A stretch of DNA of 64,000 bases from Flavobacteriales bacterium (GCA_020635875.1 JACJYY010000002.1:62001-126000); one strand, 5' to 3'. Counted from the first letter of the stretch, positions 8,726 through 19,930 are shown. Notes: generated from the letters alone by a model not told the origin. Numbers and translations: made by a program.

Positions 8726-9265
8726 ATGAAAAAAACTATTATTTCTTGTCTTACACTTTTTAGTGTATTGACTTACGCACAAGATAAAATGATTACCAAA
8801 ACTGGCACTGTAGAATTTGAAGCGAGTGTGCCAAGTTTTGAGGAAGTAAAAGCAAAAAATGAATCTGCGACTTGTGTATTTAATACAAAAACAGGACAAA
8901 TTGCCAGTTTAGTATTAGTCAAAGGATTTAGATTTAAAGTTGCTCTAATGGAGGAACATTTTAATGAGAACTATGTGGATTCTGAACGCCACCCTAAAGC
9001 AACATTTAAAGGTGAAATTATGAATTTCGATATAGGAAAAGTTTCTGCAGAAGGAACTAAATTCACGATGAAAGGAGAACTATCCTTTAATGGTAAAACA
9101 AAAAACTTGACTACTACAGCAGTAATCAAAAAAACCATGAATTCTTTCATTATCCATTCTGAATTTGATTTATATCCTAGAGAATTTGGAATAGAAATAC
9201 CTTCTGTAGTGAGTGCAAAAATCGCTAAAGCGATACATGTAACAACGGATTTTGAGGTCAAATAA
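8726..9265 (+). CDS. YceI-family periplasmic protein
   Basis: A 179-residue protein with a cleavable signal peptide (MKKTIISCLTLFSVLTYAQ) and the YceI lipocalin-like beta barrel. Family features are the early strand GTVEFEASVP, the segment MEEHFNENYVDSERHPKATFKGE, and the strand MKGELSFNGKTKNLTTTAVI. YceI proteins bind polyisoprenoids or similar amphipathic lipids in the periplasm; the ligand here is unknown. It is probably co-transcribed with the broken cytochrome-like gene ahead of it, and belongs with the DUF5777, OB-fold and T9SS genes on the other strand. Confidence 0.9.
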   Translation: MKKTIISCLTLFSVLTYAQDKMITKTGTVEFEASVPSFEEVKAKNESATCVFNTKTGQIASLVLVKGFRFKVALMEEHFNENYVDSERHPKATFKGEIMNFDIGKVSAEGTKFTMKGELSFNGKTKNLTTTAVIKKTMNSFIIHSEFDLYPREFGIEIPSVVSAKIAKAIHVTTDFEVK

Positions 9266-9283
9266 TTTTTAAACCCTATTAAA

Positions 9284-9315
9284 AAAGGAGAGGCGTTCCG
9301 TATACGGAACGCCTC
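9284..9315 (-). terminator. intrinsic terminator of the fad operon
   Basis: A perfect 11-bp stem, GAGGCGTTCCG / CGGAACGCCTC, with a TATA loop. On the minus strand it is followed by CCTTTTTT, so it ends the leftward fad operon. It also lies 25 bases after yceI and may insulate that gene, though the plus-strand T-tract is poor. Confidence 0.85.
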
Positions 9316-9344
9316 TGATTCGTTAATAACCCAATTATATTTTA

Positions 9345-11135
9345 TTAAAACGGATATTTATTCTCTTGAGTTACTTTGTCTGCTATTACTTTTCGTAATC
9401 CAATTACGTTAGGATGATTCGCATATTTAGTAAATCGCTTTAATCCCATCAACAACATGCGTTGCTCGTCTCCTTCTGCCATGGAGCAAATCGCTTCTTT
9501 CCCTTTACTCATGGAGATATCTACAGCATGATATAAGTACAATTGTGTCATAGCAATTTGTTCTTTCATGGCCTCTTTCCCTTTGAGACTCACTAATTTT
9601 TCTGTTCTTAATAGTGCTGATTCTGCTATATAAGTTTCTATTAAAATATCAGCTACAGACAACAATAACTGTTGTTCTTTATCCAATTCTACACCGTATT
9701 TTTGAACAGCACTTCCAGCAATCATAAAAAACACCTTTTTCAACTTGGCTATCATTTCCTTTTCTTCTATGAACAACACAGAATAATCGGGAACATCAAA
9801 CGAAGGTATACTCATTAACTCTCCTGCAACCTTTTGGGCAGGACCCAATAAATCCAACTCACCCTTAAGTGCCTTTTTGATCAACATTCCTACACTCAAC
9901 ATACGATTGATTTCGTTGGTTCCTTCGTATATCCTTGTAATACGAGCATCTCGCCATGCACTTTCCATGGGGGTATCTTCAGAAAAACCCATTCCTCCAA
10001 AAATCTGAATCCCTTCATCCGAACAGTTTTGAACATCCTCTGAAGCCGCTACTTTTAATAACGAACATTCTACCGCATATTCCTCTACCCCTCTAAGTTC
10101 TGCTTCTTGATGCGTAAGACCTTCACTGGTCAGTTGAGCTATTCTATCTTCAATATTTTTTGCCACTCTATAGCTTGCCGATTCTACTGCAAAACAAGAC
10201 GCTGACATTTCGGCTAATTTGTATCGGATGGCTCCAAAAGATGCAATAGGAACATTAAATTGTTTTCTTTCGTTGGCATATTTAACAGACTCTGTAATCA
10301 TTCTTCGTTGAGAGTCCAGGCAAGCAGCTGCTAATTTTATCCTTCCTATATTTAATGAGTTCATGGCTATTTTAAACCCATCTCCTCTTTTGGACAACAT
10401 GTTCTCAACGGGCACTTTAGTGTCACTGAAAAAAACCTGACGCGTAGATGACGACTTAATTCCTAACTTGTGTTCTTCTTCTCCTAATGTAATTCCATTA
10501 TTTGAATCGTTCTCAACGATAAACCCTGTAATATTTTTGTCGTCTTCTATTCTGGCAAAAACTATAAATACACTACAAAATCCTGCGTTAGATATCCACA
10601 TTTTTTGTCCCGATATTTTATAATGTGTCCCATCTTCTGACAATACAGCTTTAGTCTTTCCTGAATTAGCATCTGAACCTGCTCCAGGTTCTGTCAAACA
10701 ATAAGCCCCAAACCACTCTCCCGTAGCCAATTTAGATACATATTTTTGTTTTTGTTCTTCTGTGCCGTATAGCAATATAGGCATGGTACCTATTCCTGTA
10801 TGCGCTCCAAAAGCGGTTGCAAATGAACCCGTAGCTCCAGAAATGTAATCACAAACTAGCATCGTCGAGACAAAGCCCATTCCCATACCTCCGTATTCGA
10901 CAGGAACAGCTACTCCGAGTAAACCCAGCTCTCCTGTCTTTTGCATGGTCTCTACTGTAAAGTCATAATCTTTCTGTTCATACCTTGCCTTATAAGGCCA
11001 AACCTCTCTATCTATAAAATCAATAACCGCCTCTTTCATCATATTTTGTTCCTCAGAAAACTCCTCAGGAATAAACACTTGATCTGCTTTTGTCTCTTTG
11101 ATGAGGAACTCACCTCCTTTAATAATGTCTCCCAT
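9345..11135 (-). CDS. Acyl-CoA dehydrogenase (FadE-type)
   Basis: A FAD-dependent acyl-CoA dehydrogenase catalysing the first step of fatty-acid beta-oxidation. The 596-residue length reflects the ACAD core plus a C-terminal extension, as in VLCAD/ACAD9-like and Bacillus FadE enzymes. Motifs are YCLTEPGAGSDANSGKT (about 152, FAD/substrate), MWISNAGF, SERKQFN-like NERKQFNVPI, QIFGGMGFSEDTP and IYEGTNEINRML, whose Glu is in the catalytic-base position of this type. It is last in marR-fadB-fadA-acd, 25 bases after fadA, and precedes a strong terminator. Likely long-chain specificity is inference. Confidence 0.93.
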   Translation of the reverse strand: MGDIIKGGEFLIKETKADQVFIPEEFSEEQNMMKEAVIDFIDREVWPYKARYEQKDYDFTVETMQKTGELGLLGVAVPVEYGGMGMGFVSTMLVCDYISGATGSFATAFGAHTGIGTMPILLYGTEEQKQKYVSKLATGEWFGAYCLTEPGAGSDANSGKTKAVLSEDGTHYKISGQKMWISNAGFCSVFIVFARIEDDKNITGFIVENDSNNGITLGEEEHKLGIKSSSTRQVFFSDTKVPVENMLSKRGDGFKIAMNSLNIGRIKLAAACLDSQRRMITESVKYANERKQFNVPIASFGAIRYKLAEMSASCFAVESASYRVAKNIEDRIAQLTSEGLTHQEAELRGVEEYAVECSLLKVAASEDVQNCSDEGIQIFGGMGFSEDTPMESAWRDARITRIYEGTNEINRMLSVGMLIKKALKGELDLLGPAQKVAGELMSIPSFDVPDYSVLFIEEKEMIAKLKKVFFMIAGSAVQKYGVELDKEQQLLLSVADILIETYIAESALLRTEKLVSLKGKEAMKEQIAMTQLYLYHAVDISMSKGKEAICSMAEGDEQRMLLMGLKRFTKYANHPNVIGLRKVIADKVTQENKYPF

Positions 11136-11160
11136 GGCAATAGATTTTAAAGATTAGTAT

Positions 11161-12342
11161 TTACAATAATTCAAAAATTCCTGCGGTTCCTTGCCCTGTA
11201 CCTACACACATGGTCACCATACCGTATTTATTTCCTCTTCTTTTCATTTCGTCAAACAGTTGAACCGACAACTTAGCTCCTGTACAACCCAACGGATGCC
11301 CTAAAGCAATAGCTCCTCCATTGACATTTACAATGTTAGGATCTAAATCCAGTTCTCGAATCACCGCTAAGGACTGAGAGGCAAACGCCTCATTCAATTC
11401 TATTAATTCGATATCTTTTAATTGCATCCCTGCTTGCTTAAGCACTTTTGGAATAGCTTTTACTGGGCCAATCCCCATTAAACGTGGTTCGACTCCTGCT
11501 GACCCAAAATTTACTAACCTAGCTATTGGTTCAACACCTAACTCTTTGACCAAATCCTCAGACATTATCATTACGAATGCAGCACCATCACTCATTTGTG
11601 ATGAATTACCTGCCGTTACACTACCTCCTTCTGCAAAAACAGGTCTAAGTTTAGACAATGCCTCAACGCTTGTTCCCTCTCGTGGTCCTTCATCAGTTCT
11701 AACAACGTATGATTTTGTTTCTTTCTTAAAACTTTCGTTTAAAAAAGTTTGCTCAATTGTTATTGGAACTATTTGCTTATCAAATTTACCTTCTGCTTGC
11801 GCTTGCAAAGCCTTTCTGTGTGAATGATACGCAAACTCATCTTGATCTTCTCTCGACACCTTGTAATGATTAGCAACAGCCTCTGCCGTTAACCCCATTC
11901 CCCAATAATAATCTTCATTTCCCGCCTGAGCCACTTTATAATCAGGAGTAGGCTTATAACCACCCATTGGGATATAACTCATACTTTCAGCCCCACCAGC
12001 GATAATGCAATCTGCCATTCCTGATTGGATTTTGGCTGTAGCCATACCAATAGTTTCCAAACCTGAGGCACAATACCTATTTACAGTTACACCTGGTACA
12101 TCTTCTACCTTCAATCCCATTAAAGAAATTAAACGCCCCATATTTAAACCTTGCTCCGCTTCAGGCATAGCATTACCTACCATAACATCGTCTATGCGTT
12201 TCTTGTCAAAATCAGGCAATTGATCCATCAAATACTGAATGGTTTCAGCGGCTAATTCATCTGGTCTTTTAAATCTAAACAACCCTCGTGGTGCTTTGCC
12301 CACGGCTGTTCGATATGCTTTTACTATATAGGCTGTCTTCAT
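11161..12342 (-). CDS. fadA: Acetyl-CoA C-acyltransferase (3-ketoacyl-CoA thiolase)
   Basis: Thiolytic cleavage of 3-ketoacyl-CoA to acetyl-CoA and a shortened acyl-CoA, the last beta-oxidation step. The 393-residue length is standard. The nucleophilic cysteine is in [12 protein letters not shown] (about 92); the second site is [17 protein letters not shown] (His near 350), and MCVGTGQG carries the acid/base Cys (about 380). It starts 4 bases after the stop of fadB, as expected of partners in a trifunctional-like complex. Confidence 0.95.
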   Translation of the reverse strand: MKTAYIVKAYRTAVGKAPRGLFRFKRPDELAAETIQYLMDQLPDFDKKRIDDVMVGNAMPEAEQGLNMGRLISLMGLKVEDVPGVTVNRYCASGLETIGMATAKIQSGMADCIIAGGAESMSYIPMGGYKPTPDYKVAQAGNEDYYWGMGLTAEAVANHYKVSREDQDEFAYHSHRKALQAQAEGKFDKQIVPITIEQTFLNESFKKETKSYVVRTDEGPREGTSVEALSKLRPVFAEGGSVTAGNSSQMSDGAAFVMIMSEDLVKELGVEPIARLVNFGSAGVEPRLMGIGPVKAIPKVLKQAGMQLKDIELIELNEAFASQSLAVIRELDLDPNIVNVNGGAIALGHPLGCTGAKLSVQLFDEMKRRGNKYGMVTMCVGTGQGTAGIFELL

Positions 12343-12346
12343 AGGA

Positions 12347-14740
12347 TTAGTTTCTTAATGGTTTCCCTTTCGTTAACATATATTGAATACGCTCTAACGT
12401 TTTTCTTTCTGTGCACAATGACATAAAAGCTTCTCTTTCCAAATCCAATAAATATTGCTCACTTACTAATGTCGCTTCTGACAAATCTCCTCCAGCCATA
12501 ACATACGCCAGCTTGTTCGCAATTTTCTTGTCATGCTCAGATATGTATTTTCCAGCTTCCATTTGATCTGTCCCGACTAAAAACATGCCCAGAGCTTGTT
12601 TTCCTAATACCTTAATATCTGTTCTTTGAATAGGCTGTGTATATCCCGCATCAGCTAATAATATAGCTTGTTGCTTGGCTTGTGCGAGTTGTCTGTCTTT
12701 ATTGACTACAATAACATCTTTCCCTTTTTGTAAAATTCCTAAATCAAAGGCTTCATAAGCCGAAGTAGAGACTTTAGCCATTCCTATCGTCAAGAAATAC
12801 TCTTGAAGCACATTTAATTCCACATCATTTTTCCTAAAGGTATCAGAGGCCCTCAAGGTCATTTCTTTACTTCCTCCACCTCCCGGAATTACACCTACCC
12901 CAAATTCAACCAAACCAATATAAGATTCGGCGGCAGCTACAACTTTATCGGCATGCATAGTCATCTCACACCCCCCTCCTAAAGTCATTCCGTGTGGTGC
13001 CACAACTACAGGTATACTAGAATAACGCACACGCATCATCGTATCTTGGAACATCTTAATAGCCATCATTAGCTCGTCATACTCTTGCTCCACCGCCATC
13101 ATAAATATCATTCCAATATTGGCTCCTACAGAGAAATTAGCTGCTTGATTTCCAATAACCAATCCTTTATACTCTGTTTCCGCTAAATCTATGGCTTTAT
13201 GAATAGCTTGTAAAACATCTCCTCCAATAGTATTCATTTTGGATTGAAATTCTAGGTTTAGAATCCCATCTCCTATATCTTGAATAATGGCTCCGCTATT
13301 GCTCCAAATTTTATTGGTTTCTCTAATATTGTTTAGAATAATGAAAGCATCTTGCCCTGGTATTTTCTTTTGATCTTTAGACGATTGATCATAAAAATAA
13401 GTTGCCCCTTCTTGTATTGTATAAAAGCTTTTTTGTCCTCTTTCAAGCATATCATCTACCCATGTGGCGGCATTATGCCCTTCTTCTTTTAACAGGGTCA
13501 ATCCTGTTTCTACACCAATGGCATCCCATATTTCAAAAGGCCCATTTTCCCATCCAAAACCAGCTTTCATAGCATCGTCTATTTTATATAGCTCGTCCGA
13601 TATTTCTGGAATTCTATTCGATACATAAGCGAATAAAGCAGCAAAACTTTTTCTGTAAAAAATACCTGCTTTGTCTTTTCCTTTTACCAAAATCTTAAAA
13701 CGGTCAATAGGCTTATCAATGGTTTTAGTTAATTCCAACGTTGCAAAACCTACCCTTTTGCTCTCGTGATACTCTAAAGTTTCTAAGTCCAGTGCTAAAA
13801 TTGTTTTTCCTTCTTTCTTATAAAAACCTTGATTGGTTTTGCTCCCCAGCCATTTGTTATCAAGCATTTTTTGAATAAAATCAGGCAACTTGAACAATTC
13901 ATGTGACTCATCCTGTGGACAATGCTCATATAAACCATTAGCCACATGTACTAAAGTATCTAATCCCACTACATCAACCGTTCTAAAAGTTGCAGACTTT
14001 GGTCTGCCAATCACTGGACCTGTAAGTTTATCCACTTCCTCTACAGTTAAACCCATCTCATTAACGATATGAAATAAGCTCATAATCCCAAAAATACCTA
14101 TACGGTTTCCAATAAATGCTGGTGTATCTTTGGCTACGACCGAAGTTTTACCTAGATATTGCTCTCCGTAGGAAGTCAAAAATCGTACTACTTCAGGTGA
14201 CGTTTTTGGTCCTGGAATAATTTCAAATAATTTGAGATAGCGCGCTGGGTTAAAAAAATGTGTTCCACAAAAATGAGCCTGAAAATCTTCACTGCGTCCC
14301 TGACTCATATATTTGATAGGAATACCTGATGTATTGGAGGTAATTAAGGTCTTGGGGGTGCGGTGTTTTTCAATTAGCTCAAATACCTTTTGTTTGATAT
14401 CTAAGCGCTCAACCACTACCTCAATTATCCAATCGACTTTGGCAATCTTATCAATGTCATCTTCCAAATTCCCTAAAGCAATACGATTGACAAAATCCTT
14501 ATGATATAATGATGCTGGTTTAGATTTAATAGCAGTCTGAAAATTATCCGAAACCATACGATTTCTGACTGCTTTATCCTTTAGGCTTAGCCCTCTTTTC
14601 TTTTCAATCTCAGTCAACTCATTAGGAACAATATCCAACAATAGAACCTTAACACCTATATTGGCAAAATGACAGGCTATACCTGACCCCATGATACCTG
14701 ACCCAATAACAGCTACACTGTTGATGTTTCTCTTTCCCAT
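12347..14740 (-). CDS. 3-hydroxyacyl-CoA dehydrogenase / enoyl-CoA hydratase
   Basis: A bifunctional beta-oxidation enzyme of 797 residues. The NAD-binding dehydrogenase comes first (VIGSGIMGSGIACHFANIG, residues 10-28; THFFNPARYLKLFEIIPGP near 160), and the hydratase/isomerase domain comes last (about 500-700; NQAANFSVGANIG, APHGMTLGGGCEM, GVIPGGGGSKEM). This domain order is that of Bacillus FadN, the reverse of E. coli FadB, so I leave the symbol blank. It follows marR by 19 bases and overlaps no gene. The order fadN-fadA-fadE matches the Bacillus fadNAE operon. Confidence 0.93.
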   Translation of the reverse strand: MGKRNINSVAVIGSGIMGSGIACHFANIGVKVLLLDIVPNELTEIEKKRGLSLKDKAVRNRMVSDNFQTAIKSKPASLYHKDFVNRIALGNLEDDIDKIAKVDWIIEVVVERLDIKQKVFELIEKHRTPKTLITSNTSGIPIKYMSQGRSEDFQAHFCGTHFFNPARYLKLFEIIPGPKTSPEVVRFLTSYGEQYLGKTSVVAKDTPAFIGNRIGIFGIMSLFHIVNEMGLTVEEVDKLTGPVIGRPKSATFRTVDVVGLDTLVHVANGLYEHCPQDESHELFKLPDFIQKMLDNKWLGSKTNQGFYKKEGKTILALDLETLEYHESKRVGFATLELTKTIDKPIDRFKILVKGKDKAGIFYRKSFAALFAYVSNRIPEISDELYKIDDAMKAGFGWENGPFEIWDAIGVETGLTLLKEEGHNAATWVDDMLERGQKSFYTIQEGATYFYDQSSKDQKKIPGQDAFIILNNIRETNKIWSNSGAIIQDIGDGILNLEFQSKMNTIGGDVLQAIHKAIDLAETEYKGLVIGNQAANFSVGANIGMIFMMAVEQEYDELMMAIKMFQDTMMRVRYSSIPVVVAPHGMTLGGGCEMTMHADKVVAAAESYIGLVEFGVGVIPGGGGSKEMTLRASDTFRKNDVELNVLQEYFLTIGMAKVSTSAYEAFDLGILQKGKDVIVVNKDRQLAQAKQQAILLADAGYTQPIQRTDIKVLGKQALGMFLVGTDQMEAGKYISEHDKKIANKLAYVMAGGDLSEATLVSEQYLLDLEREAFMSLCTERKTLERIQYMLTKGKPLRN

Positions 14741-14759
14741 AGATTTGAATTAAATGGAT

Positions 14760-15194
14760 TTATTCTTTATAGATTTTCTTTTCAGTAATGAGCTGATTGA
14801 TCTTATTCATTACTTCCAAAAAAGTGGTAATTTTTGCAGGACTGATGTTTTCACGCACTACTTTGTCAAACTGCATTACTCCTTGCTTTGCTATATCCCT
14901 TTTTTCTTTTCCTAATGGAGTTAAAAAAACGAGAACGCCTCTACCATCATTTGGATTTTTTTTTCGAAAGATCAAACCTTTTTCTTCCATGGTTTTTAAG
15001 GTTCTCGTGAGACTCGTCGATTCTATTCCCATCTTGGGACCTAAAGACGTTGAAGGAGTTCCTTCTTTATCTACGCTTAATAGAACAAAGCCAACAGACA
15101 TTGAACCGCCTTGCTTGGCTGCTTCCTCATTGTACGCTCTGGACAAGGCTTGCCAAGTCGCACGTAAATGGTAATCAATTGTTTTATTTTCCAT
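14760..15194 (-). CDS. MarR-family transcriptional regulator
   Basis: A 144-residue winged-helix repressor. The N-terminal dimer helix includes YHLRATWQALSRAYNEEA; the helix-turn-helix spans roughly 45-75 (GIESTSLTRTLKTMEEKG), and the wing contains RKKNPNDGRGVLVFLTPLG, a typical MarR wing with the DxR motif. As first gene of the operon it most likely controls the beta-oxidation genes behind it, perhaps in response to acyl-CoA or a fatty acid. Both the target and the ligand are inference from position. Confidence 0.88.
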   Translation of the reverse strand: MENKTIDYHLRATWQALSRAYNEEAAKQGGSMSVGFVLLSVDKEGTPSTSLGPKMGIESTSLTRTLKTMEEKGLIFRKKNPNDGRGVLVFLTPLGKEKRDIAKQGVMQFDKVVRENISPAKITTFLEVMNKINQLITEKKIYKE

Positions 15195-15214
15195 AACATC
15201 AAGGGGTATACTCT

Positions 15215-15222
15215 CAAATATA
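15215..15222 (-). promoter_or_regulatory. -7 promoter element for marR-fad operon
   Basis: The minus-strand octamer TATATTTG is a perfect TAnnTTTG match, 20 bases before the marR ATG. No -33 TTG is evident at 19-21 bases upstream, where the preceding terminator lies. The adjacent GTATAC might contribute to an operator, but symmetry is too weak to call one. Confidence 0.5.
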
Positions 15223-15265
15223 AAAAAAAAAGAGTTACTATGACACGCATAGCAACTCTTTTTTT
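15222..15265 (-). terminator. terminator of the rpo-DUF3467 transcript
   Basis: A hairpin pairs AAGAGTTGCTATG with CATAGTAACTCTT, with one mismatch and a short loop, followed on the minus strand by a long T-run. It lies 37 bases after the DUF3467 stop and ends the leftward ribosomal-protein/RNA polymerase operon just before the marR promoter. Confidence 0.8.
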
Positions 15266-15301
15266 AAAATGGATATACCTTATGAGCAACCCTTGTATTT
15301 A

Positions 15302-15616
15302 TTAGGCTTCGCCAGTAGGGCCAAAGTTAAGTGGTGGGATTTGCACCCCTTCCACGTCTTTTATTTCTCCAAAGTTTTTCTCAAAACGCACCACATTGTC
15401 CTGTAATGCTTTTATCAAACGTTTCGCATGTTGAGGCGTCAAAATTATTCTTGATTTAACATTCGCCTTAGGAGCACCAGGCATGATACTCACAAAATCC
15501 ACAACAAACTCGGATGAAGAATGATTAATTATAGCCAAGTTCGAATAGATGCCTTCGGCTGTCTTTTCGTCCAATTCTATATTAATCTGACCTGGTTTAA
15601 CTTTTGAATCGCTCAT
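15302..15616 (-). CDS. DUF3467 domain protein
   Basis: A 104-residue acidic protein. Core strands are QINIELDEKTAEGIYSNLAI and EFVVDFVSIMPGAPKANVKS, followed by RIILTPQHAKRLIKALQDNV. This is the DUF3467 pattern. Its function is unknown. It lies 12 bases after rpoC and ahead of the terminator, so it is the last gene of the polymerase operon. I recall this linkage from other Bacteroidota, which would suggest a role tied to transcription, but nothing in the sequence shows it. Confidence 0.88.
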   Translation of the reverse strand: MSDSKVKPGQINIELDEKTAEGIYSNLAIINHSSSEFVVDFVSIMPGAPKANVKSRIILTPQHAKRLIKALQDNVVRFEKNFGEIKDVEGVQIPPLNFGPTGEA

Positions 15617-15628
15617 AGTCTATTTTCC

Positions 15629-18600
15629 TTAAAATACAGCGTTTTCTACTTTTGATAAAAACAGTTCTTCATATTCTTCTTTTGAACCAACGATAATATC
15701 AGTGTAATCTCTCATACCAGTACCTGCTGGTATTCTATGTCCTACAATAACATTTTCTTTCAATCCAGACAAATCATCAACTTTACCTGCAATAGCAGCT
15801 TCGTTTAATACTTTTGTCGTTTCTTGGAAAGAGGCCGCTGAAATAAATGACTTAGTTTGTAAAGAAGCTCTAGTAATACCTTGTAATATTGGTGTTGCTG
15901 TCGCTAACCTAATATCTCTAACTTCCACCAATTGTTTGTCATTACGTTTCAATTGAGAATTTTCATCTCTCAACTCTCTAGAAGTAATTATTTGTCCTTC
16001 TTTTAAGTTTTCTGAGTCTCCTGGATTTTCAACATACTTCATTCCAAACAACCTATCATTTTCGTTGATAAAATCTATTGTGTGAATTAATTGATCTTCT
16101 AAGAATAAAGTATCCCCTGGGTCTTCAATCTTAACCTTACGCATCATTTGACGTATAACAACCTCAAAATGCTTATCGTTAATTTTTACTCCTTGTAAAC
16201 GATATACCTCTTGAATCTCGTTAACCAAGTATTGTTGTACTGCCGAAGGCCCTTTGATACGCAAGATATCAAGTGGAGTAATCACACCAAATGATAACGG
16301 TGTACCTGCCTTAACGAAGTCATTTTCTTGTACTAAAATTTGGTTAGATAACTTCACTAAATATTTCTTTTCTACACCTAACTTAGAACGTACAATGATC
16401 TCCCTGTTTCCTCTCTTCACTTTTCCAAGTTCAACTACACCATCAATCTCTGCAACTACTGCTGGGTTAGATGGGTTACGAGCTTCTAAAAGTTCTGTAA
16501 TTCTAGGAAGACCTCCAGTGATATCGGCAGCCTTAGCGGATCTTCTAGGAATCTTAACTAAGATTTTACCAGCTTTAATTTTCTCTCCGTTTTCAACCAT
16601 AAGGTGAGCACCTACAGGTAAGTTATACGAACGTATTAACTCTCCGTCTTTACCAAACACCTTAACGGTAGGAACTAATTTTTTGTTTCTTGACTCGGAA
16701 ATTACTTTTTCTTCAAATCCAGTTTGCTCATCCGTTTCAACCATATAGGAAAGTCCTTGCTCGATATCCTCAAATTCAATTTTACCATCAAATTCTGAAA
16801 CCACAACGGCGTTAAATGGATCCCATTTACAAATTAATGTTCCTTTCTCTACAATTTGACCATCTTTCACAAAAATTTGAGAACCATAAGGTAAGTTATG
16901 GGTATTCAGCAAAATTCCTGTAGTCTCATCAACTAATTTCAATTCTGTTGAACGAGAAACAATTATGCTAACCTCTTCTCCATTGTCATTTTTACTATTA
17001 ACCGTTGTTAAATCTTCGATCTCAATCTTACCTGCAAATCTTGTAGAAATACTTGATTCTTCCGAAATGTTACCAGCAATACCTCCCACGTGGAACGTAC
17101 GCAATGTTAACTGAGTACCTGGCTCTCCAATAGATTGAGCTGCTATAACTCCAACAGCTTCTCCTTTTTGAACTTTTTTACCAGAAGCCAAACTCTTACC
17201 ATAACATTGTGCGCAAATCCCTTGTTGTGCCTCACATGTCAATGGGGAACGAACCTCTATTTTTTCTAATCCTGATTCTTCTATTTTGTTGGCTAACTCA
17301 GTAGTAACTTCATCACCTGCTTTGCCAATAATACTTCTAGATTGTGGGTCATAAACATCATTCAATAACACACGTCCTTCTATTCTCTCTTTTAGAGTCT
17401 CAACAATTTCTTCGTTTTTCTTTAACGCCGTAATTTCAAGACCTCTTAATGTACCGCAATCTTCTGTGTTTACGATAACATCTTGAGATACATCATGTAA
17501 TCTTCGAGTTAAGTATCCAGCATCTGCTGTCTTCAATGCGGTATCTGCAAGACCTTTACGTGCACCGTGAGTAGAAATAAAGTATTCCAAAATTGAAAGA
17601 CCTTCCTTAAAGTTAGAAAGGATTGGATTTTCAATAATCTCACCACCACCAGCAGTAGATTTTTTAGGCTTAGCCATCAAACCACGCATACCAGTTAACT
17701 GACGAATTTGTTCTTTTGATCCCCTCGCACCAGAATCAAGCATCATATACACTGAGTTGAACCCTTGTTGATCTTCTCTAATACGTTTCATTGACAATTC
17801 TGTCAACACGGCATTGGTAGAAGTCCAAATATCAATTACTTGATTATAACGCTCATTATTTGTGATAAGACCCATGTTATAGTTCATCGTCACAGCATCA
17901 ACTTGTTCGTTAGCTTCAGCAATTAACTTAGGTTTATCCGCAGGAATAATAATATCCCCTAAACTGAAAGACAATCCTCCTTTAAAGGCAAATTTGAATC
18001 CCATATTCTTGATATTATCCAAGAAAGCTGCTGTGGTAGGAACATCTGTAACAGCTAAAATCTTACCGATAATATCTCTTAAGTTTTTCTTAGTTAAAAT
18101 CTCATTGATATAACCCGCCTTTTCAGGAACAACTTCGTTGAACAACACTCTACCCGTAGTAGATTTAATAATTTTAGTTACTAACTCTCCTTTTTCGTTA
18201 AAGTCTTTTGTTCTAATATTAATTGAAGCATTAATATCTAATAATCCTTCATTAAAGGCAATATTTACTTCTTCCGCAGAATAAAATGTCAATCCTTCTC
18301 CTTTAATTTTTAGTTCAGGAGTAGACAAACGTTCTTTAGTCATATAATATAGACCTAGTACCATGTCCTGAGAAGGTACAGTAATAGGAGAACCATTTGC
18401 TGGATTCAATATATTATGAGAAGCCAACATCAATAATTGTGCTTCCAAAATAGCTTCTGGTCCTAACGGTAAATGAACCGCCATTTGATCCCCATCAAAA
18501 TCCGCGTTAAAAGCCGTACAAACCAAAGGGTGCAATTGAATAGCTTTTCCTTCAATTAATTTTGGCTGAAAAGCTTGTATCCCCAATCTGTGCAAAGTAG

Positions 18601-19930
18601 GGGCACGGTTCAATAGTACTGGATGTCCTTTGATTATGTTTTCTAGGATATCCCATACAACTGGTTCTTTTTTATCAATAATCTTTTTAGCAGACTTTAC
18701 TGTTTTTACAATACCACGCTCGATTAACTTACGAACGATAAATGGTTTGTACAACTCAGCCGCCATATCCTTTGGTAAACCGCATTCGTGTAATTTCATT
18801 TCTGGCCCTACAACAATTACAGAACGAGCAGAATAATCTACACGTTTACCTAATAAGTTTTGACGGAAACGACCTTGTTTCCCTTTTAATGAATCAGATA
18901 ATGATTTTAATGGGCGTGCTGATTCTGTTTTTACAGAAGATGCTTTTCTTGTGTTATCAAACAATGAATCAACTGACTCTTGAAGCATACGTTTTTCGTT
19001 ACGTAAAATTACTTCTGGAGCTTTGATATCCACTAAACGCTTCAAACGATTATTACGAATAATTACACGTCTGTATAAGTCATTTAAATCTGATGTAGCA
19101 AAACGTCCTCCATCCAATGGCACAAGTGGTCTCAATTCAGGCGGAATTACAGGTATAACCTTAAGTATCATCCACTCTGGTTTGTTTTCTCTATTTAGAT
19201 TTGACCCTTTAATTGCCTCAACTACTTGTAAACGTTTTAAGGCTTCTGTTTTACGTTGCTTAGAAGATTCATTATTCGCAGCTGCACGTAGTTCATACGA
19301 CAATTCTTCTAAATCAATACGTGATAACAAATCCATGATACACTCTGCACCCATTTTAGCCACAAACTTATTTGGATCAGTATCTTCTAGATACATGTTT
19401 TCCATAGGAAGTGTATCTAAAATATTCAAATACTCCTCTTCTGTTAAGAAATCCATTTTTTGCAATGGCTCACCATCAGCATTCTTTGCAATACCTGGTT
19501 GAATAACAACATAACGCTCATAATAGATTATCATATCTAATTTTTTAGATGATAACCCCAACAAGTAACCAATTTTGTTCGGCAATGAACGGAAGTACCA
19601 AATATGAGCTACAGGCACTACTAAATTTATATGACCTACTCTATCTCTCCTTACTTTCTTCTCAGTAACTTCAACCCCGCATCGATCACAAACAATTCCT
19701 TTATATCGAATTCTTTTATACTTACCACAAGCACATTCATAATCCTTTACAGGACCAAATATGCGCTCACAAAATAACCCATCTCTCTCCGGACGGTGTG
19801 TACGGTAGTTGATAGTTTCAGGCTTTAAAACCTCCCCTCTTGACTCAGCAAGAATAGATTCAGGAGACGCTAAACCGATAGTTATTTTATTAAATCTCTT
19901 TTGTGTAATATTTTCGTTAACTCTAGCCAT
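15629..19930 (-). CDS. rpoC: RNA polymerase beta' subunit
   Basis: The catalytic largest subunit, 1433 residues. Visible landmarks are the N-terminal zinc ribbon [20 protein letters not shown] (about 66-85), the [20 protein letters not shown] clamp/rudder region (about 340), the active-site [14 protein letters not shown] with its three Mg-binding Asp residues, the trigger-loop region, and the second zinc site around [14 protein letters not shown] start, 34 bases after rpoB. No truncation or intein. Confidence 0.98.
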   Translation of the reverse strand: MARVNENITQKRFNKITIGLASPESILAESRGEVLKPETINYRTHRPERDGLFCERIFGPVKDYECACGKYKRIRYKGIVCDRCGVEVTEKKVRRDRVGHINLVVPVAHIWYFRSLPNKIGYLLGLSSKKLDMIIYYERYVVIQPGIAKNADGEPLQKMDFLTEEEYLNILDTLPMENMYLEDTDPNKFVAKMGAECIMDLLSRIDLEELSYELRAAANNESSKQRKTEALKRLQVVEAIKGSNLNRENKPEWMILKVIPVIPPELRPLVPLDGGRFATSDLNDLYRRVIIRNNRLKRLVDIKAPEVILRNEKRMLQESVDSLFDNTRKASSVKTESARPLKSLSDSLKGKQGRFRQNLLGKRVDYSARSVIVVGPEMKLHECGLPKDMAAELYKPFIVRKLIERGIVKTVKSAKKIIDKKEPVVWDILENIIKGHPVLLNRAPTLHRLGIQAFQPKLIEGKAIQLHPLVCTAFNADFDGDQMAVHLPLGPEAILEAQLLMLASHNILNPANGSPITVPSQDMVLGLYYMTKERLSTPELKIKGEGLTFYSAEEVNIAFNEGLLDINASINIRTKDFNEKGELVTKIIKSTTGRVLFNEVVPEKAGYINEILTKKNLRDIIGKILAVTDVPTTAAFLDNIKNMGFKFAFKGGLSFSLGDIIIPADKPKLIAEANEQVDAVTMNYNMGLITNNERYNQVIDIWTSTNAVLTELSMKRIREDQQGFNSVYMMLDSGARGSKEQIRQLTGMRGLMAKPKKSTAGGGEIIENPILSNFKEGLSILEYFISTHGARKGLADTALKTADAGYLTRRLHDVSQDVIVNTEDCGTLRGLEITALKKNEEIVETLKERIEGRVLLNDVYDPQSRSIIGKAGDEVTTELANKIEESGLEKIEVRSPLTCEAQQGICAQCYGKSLASGKKVQKGEAVGVIAAQSIGEPGTQLTLRTFHVGGIAGNISEESSISTRFAGKIEIEDLTTVNSKNDNGEEVSIIVSRSTELKLVDETTGILLNTHNLPYGSQIFVKDGQIVEKGTLICKWDPFNAVVVSEFDGKIEFEDIEQGLSYMVETDEQTGFEEKVISESRNKKLVPTVKVFGKDGELIRSYNLPVGAHLMVENGEKIKAGKILVKIPRRSAKAADITGGLPRITELLEARNPSNPAVVAEIDGVVELGKVKRGNREIIVRSKLGVEKKYLVKLSNQILVQENDFVKAGTPLSFGVITPLDILRIKGPSAVQQYLVNEIQEVYRLQGVKINDKHFEVVIRQMMRKVKIEDPGDTLFLEDQLIHTIDFINENDRLFGMKYVENPGDSENLKEGQIITSRELRDENSQLKRNDKQLVEVRDIRLATATPILQGITRASLQTKSFISAASFQETTKVLNEAAIAGKVDDLSGLKENVIVGHRIPAGTGMRDYTDIIVGSKEEYEELFLSKVENAVF

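Noticed and set aside
8561..8899. Minus-strand frame across the pseudogene and yceI
   Set aside because: It is antisense to recognisable coding sequence on the plus strand and has no family features.
18742..19026. Plus-strand reading frames opposite rpoC and rpoB
   Set aside because: These are shadows of strongly conserved minus-strand genes and show no start signals.
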